DNA of 64,000 nt from Pteria penguin (lineage: Eukaryota > Mollusca > Bivalvia > Pterioida > Pteriidae), in assembly GCA_035048485.1 (NCBI GenBank), contig CM068583.1:29760841-29824840 (forward strand), given 5' to 3'. Of the stretch, positions 37,435-47,741 are shown piece by piece. The notes under the pieces were generated by a model that had not been told where the DNA came from, searched no databases, and saw only the letters and a list, made by a program, of their open reading frames with translations. The position numbers and the translations under genes were made by a program. The stretch's first letter is position 1. Each line of letters opens with the position of its first letter.

Positions 37435-39295
37435 TCGGGAAAGAATTTAGGGAGCAGGTCGACCCACTGGGTACCGACGCTACGACTCCTGTTCGATTCT
37501 GGCTGTCGTGTCTGGGATAATTTATCATATTTTTCCCATTTGTCCTTCAAATGAGACAGTATAAACTAAGACTTGTGTCTTTGTATACGTTGGCAGATCA
37601 GACAGTATAAACCGAGACTTCTGTCAGTGTATACGTTGGCAGATAAGACAATATACACCGAGACCTGTGTCATTGTATACGTTGGCAGATAAGACAAAAT
37701 AAACTAAGTCATATGTCATTGTATACGTTGGCAGATCAGACAGTATAAACCGAGACTTCTATCAGTGTATACCTTGGCAGATGGGACAATATACACTGAG
37801 ACCTGTGTCATTGTATGCGTTGACAGATGAGACAGTATAAACCGAGACTTCTGTTCAGTGTATACGTTGGCAGATAAGACAATATATACTAAGACCTGTG
37901 TCAACGTATGCGTTGGCAGATGAGACAATATACAATGAGATCTGTGTCATTTATACGTTGGCGGATGAGACAGTATACAATGAAACCTATGTCATTGTAT
38001 ACGTTGGCAGATGTGACAATATACACTGAGACCTATGTCATTGAATACGTTGGCAGATGAGATAATATATACTAAGACCTGTGTCATTGTATACGTTGGC
38101 AGATGAGACAATATACACTGAGACCTGTGTCATTGTATACGTTGGCAGATGAGACAATATACAATGAGACCTTTGTCATTGTATACGTTGGCAGATGAGG
38201 CAGTATACACTGAGACCTTTGTCATTGTATACGTTGGCAGATGAGGCAGTATACACTGAGACCTGTGTCATTGTATACGTTGGCAGATGAGACAATATAC
38301 ACTGAGACCTTTGTCATTGTATACGTTGGCAGATGAGGCAGTACACACTGAGACCTGTGTCATTGTATACGTTGGCAGATGTGACAGTTTACAATGAGAC
38401 CTTTGCCATTGTATACGTTGGCAGATGAGACAATATACAATGAGACCTTTGTCATTGTATACGTTGGCAGATGAGACAGAATAAACTGACCTATGTCATT
38501 GTATACGTTGGCAGATGAGACAATATACACTGAGACCTGTGTCATTGTATACGTTGGTAGATGTGACAATATACACTGAGACCTGTGTCATTGAATACGT
38601 TGGCAGATGAGATAATATATACTAAGACCTGTGTCATTGTATACGTTGGCAGATGAGACAATATACAATGAGACCTTTGTCATTGTATACGTTGGCAGAT
38701 GAGGCAGTATACACTGAGACCTTTGTCATTGTATACGTTGGCAGATGAGGCAGTATACACTGAGACCTGTGTCATTGTATACGTTGGCAGATGAGATAAT
38801 ATACACTGAGACCTGTGTCATTGTATACGTTGGCAGATGAGACAATATACACTGAGACCTTTGTCATTGTATACGTTGGCAGATGAGGCAGTATACACTG
38901 AGACCTTTGTCATTGTATACGTTGGCAGATGAGGCAGTATACACTCAGACCTGTGTCATTGTATACGTTGGCAGATGTGACAGTTTACAATGAGACCTGT
39001 GTCATTGTATACGTTGGTAGATGAGACAATATACAATGAGACCTTTGTCATTGTATACGTTGGCAGATGAGACAGAATAAACTGACCTATGTCATTGTAC
39101 GTTGGCGGATGAGACAATATACACTGAGACCTGTGTCATTTTATACGTTGGCAGATGTGACAGTATACAATAGACCTATGTCACTGTATACGTTGGTACG
39201 TAAAAGATCTTTCCAGCTCCGGTATGGTCGCTTGCACAGGTTCAAATTAGGAGGTAATGCTTAAGGCAGGTGCCACCACAATACTAGAGATATCA
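37435..39295 (+). mobile_element. tRNA-derived SINE copy interrupted by an internal tandem array
   Basis: The left edge has a decayed B-box ('ctgttcgattctgg' near 37487-37500) and 'ttgtccttcaaatgagacag' (37540-37559), equal to the 'ctttcggatgagacag' of the 9020 SINE. The right edge resumes the SINE body: 'ggtacgtaaaagatcttt', 'gcacaggttcaaatt', 'taaggcaggtgcc' (39195-39280), matching 'ggcacgttaaagatccctc', 'gcaaaggtcaaaattt' and 'caggcagatgcc'. The array between replaces only the ~45 bp that separate these landmarks in the intact SINE. Confidence 0.7.
37545..39200. repeat. 46-bp minisatellite derived from SINE body
   Basis: About 36 units of ~46 bp: 'gttggcagatgagacaatat', 'acactgagacctgtgtcatt', 'gtatac', with variants such as 'caatatacaatgagacc' and 'cagtataaaccgagac'. 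The oldest-looking units, at the left (37560-37880), keep 'cagtataaaccgagac', closest to the SINE ('cagtaaaaaccgagtc'). Blocks of variants recur, for example 'ttgaatacgttggcagatga' followed by 'gataatatatactaag' at ~38042 and ~38590, so multi-unit duplications took place. Open frames across it are artefacts. Confidence 0.93.
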
Positions 39296-39299
39296 TTTT

Positions 39300-40440
39300 G
39301 ACATAGTGTATCATATACTTGAAATCTCTGAGACAAATATTTCCATGTCTAGTGTTATACATTGTAATAGTCGAAGTACTTTCATATATCAAGTATGTTT
39401 CAATACTGTACACACGGATGATAACAATTTATATTTGTATTTCTCATCCAGGAAGTAAAGTTCATGAACATAGGTCATCCATTGTCAACATTAAATATAC
39501 GGGTACCAAGTAGAGCGAGTTTGTCCCTCTTGCGGGAGAGAGGTTAATTTTCACTATAAACAAGAGGGACGTGTTATAGGGTTATATTCAATGTAGCCGA
39601 TTCCATTTCTACATACATCTGTACCTTTCATTTGCATAGAATGCCACTACATTTTTACTTGTTTTGTCTGTGATCAGACTAATGGGGATCTAAATACAGA
39701 ACAGAGAGAGGACAATGTATAACCAAGAGTTACAAACTTTAGCAAGACATATATGTAGCTATTTTCTTGATTTATCAAATTATAATCTTTTTATATGCAG
39801 ATCGACATGCTTTGAAAGGAACTTGATGTCTAATGAAAACGTATTCACAATGATGAAATAGATTCTTCTTCCACGAAGAGTCCCGTGACTCTCGTTTTAT
39901 CCGCAAATAGCGTAACATTGCTCATGTTTAATATCTTACATAAACATAGATTTAACTTTCTCCCTAAATGAATATTCGTCATCAGTAATTGCAGCTATTT
40001 TACTCGATGTTTATCAAGTGAAAGGTGTGACAATAGTACTGATTAGAGACTCAAATCATATGCTTCAAAATATACAGTGAAAATGTCTGCAAATTATGCC
40101 ACCAATGAGAATCTCCACCATGCTTCTCTCTGTCCTTTAATGGGTTCTTTAGATCTCACTTTTGGATCAATTTGGTAATGAGTTTTTGCCCTTCAAATAA
40201 CAATGCTTCACGTTTCCATTTTCGACTGAAGAGACATAAATTATTGAAAAGCTCTTATGGTGCGTAAGATTAATACATGTATACGTTTTGATCTTTATTA
40301 ATATATATACCATTGGTTTTCCAGTCTAACAAAAAGACATCAGTATTCCGTTTATAACTTGACAGTAGAAGTAGAACTGGAATTACAAATAGACGTATAT
40401 CATTTACATATTATTACTGTGACAACCAGTCTGAACGAAT
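39300..40440. other. No gene recognised
   Basis: AT-rich, without recognised coding or repeat signals. Confidence 0.35.
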
Positions 40441-40442
40441 AA

Positions 40443-40667
40443 GGGAGCAACCATTTGATTTTTATGGGGAGGGGGGAGGCAGGAAGACTTTCACCGGCCT
40501 GAATATTTTTTTTTTTTGCCAAATTTCAGAGCCGGATTATTTTTTTATTTATTTATTTTTATTTTTTTGCCGGCCCTTCGGGCCAGATTATTTTTATCCC
40601 CAAAATTTTGAGCTGGACTTCTTTTTTTGCAAAGTCTCCCCCCCCCAAAAATCAAATGGTTGCTCCC
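40443..40667. mobile_element. MITE with perfect inverted ends and TAA target duplication
   Basis: The left end 'gggagcaaccatttgatttt' is repeated exactly inverted at the right end ('aaaatcaaatggttgctccc'). TAA flanks it on both sides (40440-40442 and 40668-40670). The ~225-bp interior is T-rich with 'gccggcccttcgggcc', itself nearly palindromic. No coding capacity: a non-autonomous DNA transposon. The perfect ends suggest a recent insertion. Confidence 0.85.
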
Positions 40668-40726
40668 TAACTAGAATCAAATACATGTACTAACAAGTCC
40701 AGCATATATGGTAACCTCAGCTAGAG

Positions 40727-40986
40727 CAGTGCCGGACCCAGGATTGAGAGGTGGGTGCGGGGGTGGCACATGTTAAAGTCAAGTATTAGCCAAAATAATC
40801 AGCCATTTTTTTTTTTTTTGTGCCAAACCTGAAGTATAACTCATATTATTTCTGATTTCAATTTAATTGATATTCAAAAATAATAATAATATGTCTTTGT
40901 GCAGGGTTTTAGTGTTTTCAACCTTATTATCTATGTATGCCTGGTAAATTTGTCGCAAAAAGCACCCCCCTCTAAATCCGCTACTG
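40727..40986. mobile_element. Second MITE-like element, TAGAG target duplication
   Basis: The left end 'cagtgccggacccaggattg' is followed by 'agaggtgggtgc'. The right end, read inverted, is 'cagtagcggatttagagg' then 'ggggtgc', an imperfect inverted repeat. TAGAG occurs directly outside both ends (40722-40726 and 40987-40991). The 260-bp interior has poly-T and no gene. It lies only 60 bp from the previous MITE. Confidence 0.7.
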
Positions 40987-41247
40987 TAGAGCTTACTTTA
41001 AGTATTCATTCCCGATTCTCCATCCAAAGTATAACTTTAATATCACACATTGATAAGTACAATATGATATTGTATAATACAAAAATGAACTGATGAGACT
41101 ATGTGTATTATAGCGTGATACAAGGATACGAGCAACTGCGTATTTATTTCTGATTTCTGTTATTTGGATCAACCATGGGTCAATGCAAGTCAATAACGAA
41201 TAAAAGAGGTCAAATATAAAAGCACAAGAAAGCGACAAACGTCACTA

Positions 41248-41266
41248 AAAAAAAAAAAAAAAAAAA

Positions 41267-41299
<33 letters not shown>
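41248..41299. repeat. Poly-A followed by (TA)n
   Basis: A 21-base A run then (TA)n. Simple sequence downstream of the gene at 41456-42121. Confidence 0.9.
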
Positions 41300-41303
<4 letters not shown>

Positions 41304-41455
41304 CATGTTATAAGAACGAACTATGCTTATAAATCAAAGATTCATTTTTCTTTACAAATGTAAATATATACATATACGTCTCCCTGGTTTGCTACAAACA
41401 GCCAATTTCATCTATTGCTGATAGCTTTCTTTGTCTGATAGAGAACTGTGTAATG

Positions 41456-42121
41456 TTACATTATAAAGCAACCTTCTTTATCTTTTTTATTGTCCTTCGA
41501 TGCCTTTTGCTGCTCGGGCATTGACTGTCTCGTGCGTGAAGTACCGGAGGCAGCTGGTGGTAAAGCGGGTTCAGGCCTGGCTCGTGTCGTCGACTGCTGT
41601 GATGCCGGTCCTGTGATAGCTCTTGGTGCTGTCTGTCGTCCACGAATTCGGTCTGTCATTGATCTGATGCGGGATTCAAAGCTTTTGATTGGATCAAAAT
41701 ACCAGCAATCTATCCAGATCTCGTGAAAACACAGTATCTTCTGTACTCGTCTAGTCTGTCCTCCAATCAAAAGCTCAGGGGTAATGATGAAACGATCAGA
41801 AACTGCACTGACCTCAAAAAACTTATTCATATCCTCTCCGCACATTTCATTGTCCATAAATATACATTTATTCATCAGAACATCTGGCGAAAACAGAATG
41901 CACAGCACAATCAATTCATCTGTTTCTTCGTCGTTCAATGACCTGTACTTTGAAAAATCGCGTAATTTCCTTATATTTCTTTCGGATTTGTCAATGTCCA
42001 AAACGTAACATATACTGTCCAGATAATACATAAGTTTGGCCGTTGGGTTCTCGGGCACGTCTATCTCTCGGCCGAATTCTTTAAATCCTACTTGTGTTTT
42101 ACCAAACACCGCACCAGCCAT
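41456..42121 (-). CDS. Intronless gene for a 221-residue protein ending in a CaaX box; function unknown
   Basis: The protein starts MAGAVFGKTQVGFKEFGREI and has two parts. Residues ~1-155 are a compact, mixed-composition domain with several Cys and Trp residues (CFHEIWIDCWYFDP) and no membrane segment. Residues ~160-210 are a low-complexity linker rich in Arg, Pro, Ala, Ser and Thr. The end is KDNKKDKEGCFIM: a lysine-rich stretch and then C-F-I-M, a CaaX box whose Met favours farnesylation. This suggests a soluble domain tethered to the inner face of a membrane, as in small GTPases, though no GTPase motif is present. A possible 3' splice site (TTTGACAG) lies 12 bp before the ATG, so the 5' UTR may be spliced. 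I think similar proteins exist in other molluscs but cannot name the family. Confidence 0.75.
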   Translation of the reverse strand: MAGAVFGKTQVGFKEFGREIDVPENPTAKLMYYLDSICYVLDIDKSERNIRKLRDFSKYRSLNDEETDELIVLCILFSPDVLMNKCIFMDNEMCGEDMNKFFEVSAVSDRFIITPELLIGGQTRRVQKILCFHEIWIDCWYFDPIKSFESRIRSMTDRIRGRQTAPRAITGPASQQSTTRARPEPALPPAASGTSRTRQSMPEQQKASKDNKKDKEGCFIM

Positions 42122-42129
42122 ATCTATGT

Positions 42130-43790
42130 ATCTGTCAAACAGTACTCTTAAACAAATCGAAAATAGATATCATACCTGGTAATTTTCAGTGACGTACATA
42201 GGTGTCAGATATATATTAAATGAAAAGTAGATATATTTAATGCAAGGTTAATTATGCAGCGTAATTCCAGATCTTATTTTCATCACAATTTCAACGAAAA
42301 TAATGGACAAATACCGTGACACTTAAAAGAATTTTAAGATTAAGCATATTAGCGTTTTGTTTGCTTTCGTCAAGTATCATAAGTACACCATTTCTGTAAA
42401 GTACAAAACCAAGGAATGGAGAACCGGTTGGGGATTATTTAAATGATTATAGGAAAAGTGACCACGCCTCTTTTCTACGTTCTGAGCCAGAGGTCAGGAC
42501 TAAAGTCGTATACATGTATGCACAACTAGAGCACACACCAGACAAAGAAAGAGTGGTTGATTTTCTTTGCTGAAATGCTTCATTTGAGGGATAGTGATTA
42601 AAATTATTTGTTTTAAAAGTATTCAGCAGAGTTCAAACAGATATATAGAATTAAACTCATTCGTAGGTCGGCAACATGTTATTCCTGTGTCTGCAGTATT
42701 TTCTTACAAACTGACCCAAATTTAATCCGTGACATTAGTAAAATCGTACGCGTGTCACATACACCAGTAATTTACAAAGCCTTTGTAAGCCCATGATGAC
42801 ATGAACCTAAAACATTCATCAGAAGTTGCAGTGCATATTTTGTAATAGATTACAATGAAAATAGATCGTGTAGCAAATGTTTTCTTCTTGTGTCAGAATG
42901 TATCTCTAGCCTTATTGTAGAGCAAATATTTTTAAAGATCTTTCTTTGAAGATGCTCGATATCTAAGTTCAGAGACAATATTTACAACTATTAGATTCCA
43001 TTGTAGATTGTCGTTTTCCTCGTTTCATGTTTTCAAGCGTACATATTTTGAATGTGATTCAGGATATACCGATAATGACTATATCCAACCGGTTTGGTTA
43101 AAACTATAAGGCAACACACACCGAATGTAATCTGTAGGTAAGTGTCTAAGTGATGCATACTCTATCACCACATCCTATGATCCTGTCTGCGTTCGTCATT
43201 GTTAACATGTTCCTTACTGTTCAAATATACGTTGAGAATGTTTTAAAGAAATGTATTCACGTCTGATTTTAAATTTTAATGGATTTTATAAAAATTCGAG
43301 AAGTTTTGAAATTTCATGATACATGACTGGAGACTAAAAGGGGTTGGCCCAGAAAGTATCTTCATCAAAACTAAGTAGAAATCAGCACCTGCTCAAAAGT
43401 TTTGTTTTATGTACCAAATTTCAAAACGATCCTTTGAATAAACTTAGTAAAGCTTTAACCCAGAAAAGTTATTCTAGTATCCAAAAATTGAAAAGATCTC
43501 ACAACTAAAATTTATATCATTGTTTAGAAAAATTATTTGAACTTTTCCTTTTGTCAGAATAGAATGTATGTAATTTTCAGCCTCAATATCGACTTCTTTA
43601 TATCGGTTTTCTACGGAGTTGAGTCAAGAACAACGAGGAATCTCAGCTTTTCTACTTCCACAGCGAATTTGCGATCTTGATTTAAATTATCATTTAGTTA
43701 TCAAATCACACCAAACCCTCCCCACCCCCTTTCCCTAAGATAAAACATGTGACATCCACTGGTGACCATGATATTTAAAATTTCGGTGGA
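42130..43790. other. No gene recognised
   Basis: AT-rich 5' flank of the CaaX gene and beyond. The stretch 43330-43480 ('ccaaatttcaaaacgatcc' and neighbours) has the feel of an old interspersed repeat, but no second copy lies in the window. Confidence 0.35.
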
Positions 43791-43794
43791 TTCT

Positions 43795-44875
43795 TATTAT
43801 TAACACATATACATCATATACACTGCATCATACTTGCACAGAGACATCAAATACACTGCATCATACTAACACAGACATCACATACACAACGTCATACTTA
43901 CACGCAGACATCACATACACTGCGTATTACTTACATAGACATCACATACACTGTGTCATACTTACACAGTCATCACATACGTCATACAGACATTGCATAA
44001 TACTTACACAGAGACATCACATACACTGTGTCTTACTTACACAAAGACATCACATACGCTGCGTCATACTTACACAGAGACATCACATACACTGTGTCTT
44101 ACTTACACAAAGACATCACATACACTGTGTCATATTTACAGAGACATCACATACACTGCGACATACTTACAGAGACATCACATACACTGCACCATACTTA
44201 CACAGACATCACATACACTGTGTCACACATACACAGAGACATCACATACACTGCGTCATACTTACATAGAGACATCACATACACTGTGTCACACATACAC
44301 AGAGACATCACATACACAACGTCATACTTACAGAAAGATATCACATACACTGCACCATACTTACACAGAGACATCACATACACTGTGTCACACATACACA
44401 AAGACATCACATACACAACGTCATATTTACAGAAAGACATCACATACACTGCGTCATACTTACATAGAAACATCACATACACTGTGTCATACTTACAGAG
44501 AAATCACATATACTGCATCCATACTCAGACAAAGCCATCACATACACTGCATGATACTTACACAGAGACATCACATACACTGCATGATACACTGCGTCAT
44601 ACTTACAGAGACATTACATACACTGCATAATACTTACACAGAGACTTCACATACACTGCATGATACACTGCGTCATACTTACAGAGGCATTACATACACT
44701 GCATGATACTTACACAGAGACTTCACATACACTGCGTCATACTTACAGAGACATCAAAGACACTGCATCATACTTACACAGAGACATCACATACACTGCG
44801 TCATACTTACACAGACATACACTGTCATACTTACACAGAGACATCACATACACTGCTTCATATTTATACAGCTTG
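43795..44875. repeat. 33-bp minisatellite
   Basis: About 30 units of 33 bp or shorter variants: 'cttacacagagacatcacat' then 'acactgcgtcata'. Because 33 is a multiple of three and few units hold stops, open frames of 237 and 200 codons run through on one strand and 94 on the other. All three are repetitive (SHTLCHTYTET-type or DITYTVSYLHR-type) and start and end within the array, so I do not call a gene. Confidence 0.93.
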
Positions 44876-44879
44876 CAGG

Positions 44880-46905
44880 ACAAATGTCTCTGAGCTGATA
44901 CTGGAAAATTCTTAAAATGACCACTATCAAAAGGACTGGACTAAAACAATTTCTAAATGAAAATAACCCAATGGATCTGCCCTCTCTTTATCCTGAGCCT
45001 ATGTTGCTGACAAGGCGATAAACCTTTATAATTTAGGTTGAAAGCTTCTTGCTTTACTATGCATAGTTTTTCTTGCAGGTGTGCAAAAGTACATAGTAAA
45101 GATCGGTCAACTTTGACCCCCGCTCTTGATGTATTAGTATCATGAATTTCAGAACCATTCAATTAAAATTGTTTAATTGGGCAGTGTTACTTGAGAAACT
45201 GGGGTTACCTTGAGTCAAATGTTTCCCAATTTGTCTTATATCAAAAAACATTACAATTGTTTTAGCACCCCTGTTCTTTACAATAACATTTACATGTTTC
45301 TATTTAATATACCTTAAACAATGAAGTACACAAAAATCAATGGATAATTTGCACTTTACAATTTAAAAGAATCTGAAATAATCTGAGCATGAGGGAAATA
45401 ACCTGAGTGTGAAAAAAATAATTATGTCCCAAAAGATATCAGAAAGATCTCCATCCTGGATCAATTCCTTAATGAATCTGACTTCAAACAACACTTGTAG
45501 GGGACCTTGAGTACTTCATACCTACCAAGTTCCATGAAAATTCCTTCAGTGGTTCTGAAGCAGTTTGATATGTAAAAGTTAACAAATGGTGGGTTAACAG
45601 CCTTCAGCTCAACTGAGACAATAAAACAGCGACACATACATGCTCTTAAGTAAGGTGACAATCATAACTCAAAATATCTGGCCCAAATTTAATACTTTCA
45701 CTGGTGTGATATTTCAGACGGGGATGAACACTACACTTTGAAAGGGAAATTACAATTTTTCCATCATCATTTAAACTATCACTATAGATATTATTTATCA
45801 TTTATTCACTCAAATATCCAGTAAACAAAATTCAAGTAATTGAGATATGTAATGAAATGCCCCATCTGATGCTTATCAAAACAATACCCAAATGGAATTA
45901 AGCCATCACCAGAGATATACAGTTGTTCATAGCAAATGCAAACTGAAATTCAAGTATGAGTCTTATTCAGCACAACCTTACTTGATAACGGAGATAACAC
46001 TGAAATATTTCCCAATACAAGAATAAGTAACACCATTCTGGCAGCAGCTAAAACTTATGCTAAATTTTGTCTTTGGCTAAGGTTTTGTTAGAAGTGGGGA
46101 AATATACCCAGTCTAATTCATCAATAAATATTCAAACAAATGACAAATGCAACATTCGTATGTATATTTTCCTTGTCATTCTTAAATTGTACAACAGAAG
46201 AATTTCAATTTTCAAAGTACATCATTTTTCATCTTTTCTAAAGAAAAAAATGAAACAGGAAATACTGCACAAATACAACATAAACATTAGCTTAAAATTT
46301 TGGAAATCGAACATTATTTTTGAATTAATAGTTGTGACCAAATGATTAAAGACATACAAGATGTTTTCCTTAAGCTTATAATGTATGTATTGTGAATAAC
46401 TTTATAATAGATGTTTAGATGGTCAGACCTTCATTCCACAATATGCATAATATTCTATATAAACAAAAAAAAAATAAAATAACTATCAAACCTACATAAA
46501 ACAAAAATCAGCATTACATAGAAAGAAATAAACATCTGAAAAATATTACCTACACTAATATTCACACCATTATTAATAATGTTTTTTAAAATATACGTGG
46601 GTAACATAACTATGAATTCCAAGTGAACATAATCTAATCAGTTTAATTAGCATACATGTATAGATATATATCACCACACAATCATGAAGAAGATAAATAC
46701 TGAGTCAGTCGCTTACTGTTAACTGGTACCTTGTGATCAAATACATGACTATACACCTGAATCACATGTCAGAACAGGACAGCATTATCTCAACACATTA
46801 TCAATACAATACACCTAGCAAACATACACTACCAAACACAACATTAAAACACTTTTAAAATACAAATTCATAAAACATGTATATCATCAGTTTATCATAA
46901 ATAAA
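44880..46905. other. No gene recognised; 3' flank of ARMH3
   Basis: AT-rich. The part at 45420-45720 ('ccaagttccatgaaaattcc', 'ctgaagcagtttgatatg', 'aactcaaaatatctggccc') resembles interspersed repeats I associate with molluscan DNA, but this is from memory. No gene was found. Confidence 0.35.
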
Positions 46906-46912
46906 GAGAATA

Positions 46913-47055
46913 TTGGTTGGTTGATTGGTCTTTTTATGTTGCTTTCAACAATATTTCAGTTATATCGCGACATGGAAGCAGAGGTTACCAACCTCTTAAA
47001 CATAGTGGCGCAACCTGGGAATAGAACCCGGGAATACACCACGCCTGCCCCAAGA
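46913..47055 (-). mobile_element. SINE-like repeat, second family, reverse copy
   Basis: Opposite-orientation partner of 12650-12795, sharing 'ttatatcgcgacatggaagc', 'aggttaccaacctctt', 'catagtggcgca' and the tail 'ggttggttgattgg'. The head contains 'gggttctattccc', B-box-like, on the minus strand. It lies beyond a possible ARMH3 polyadenylation signal. Confidence 0.65.
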
Positions 47056-47741
47056 GAATATTGGCCAAGACGATGATAGAAGATGTATTTGAAGTATTTT
47101 TGTATCTTTCCCATCCCATACATACCATACTACATATCTGCAAATAACATTCTCTCAATACTATGAACATTACAACAGTTTCCAATATATCAACAACACT
47201 CTGTTTATTAACAAGGGACAATATTTAAACATGTACACTTATTTCTTTTTGAAACTTCTTTCCTCTTTTGTAATTTCACTTGAACTGGATACAAATTTAA
47301 TATAAGAATTTTTCACTCGGTATGACTATTCATAGTTATATATATACATATAATAAATACATACAGTCGCTCTCCTCCACTAAAACACCAATAACAAGAA
47401 TTTCCTGTAAAGTCAAACTCTCTTAAGAGTCCCAATTTTCTTTTCTACACATAAATATATATACCCCTTGCTCAAAGTCTGCTTAACATCAACTGTTTTA
47501 TGTTGTCCCTTCGAGTTCGGGTGTAATTACCTGTATATATGCACATTAATGAAGTTATCAGCTATCTACGCTATAATAATTACACAGACAATATTTAATG
47601 TTATCATTATCATTTATCTTTATATTATTTATGGATGTAATAATTGAAAATGAAAGCCCAATGGTAAGTGTGCTTATAATGTTCTGTACCATAATGTCTT
47701 GTAGAAATGAACACAACAAGCTACTTAAACATATGCTTTGT

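Noticed and set aside
41490..42008. Plus-strand open frames of 72-78 codons over the CaaX gene
   Set aside because: Shadows of the longer minus-strand gene; composition is not protein-like.
43795..44875. CRISPR-like array
   Set aside because: Units are contiguous tandem repeats without unique spacers, in an animal genome.
43993..44893. Open frames of 237 and 200 codons
   Set aside because: They lie wholly in the 33-bp minisatellite, are open in several frames at once, and have no non-repeat ends.
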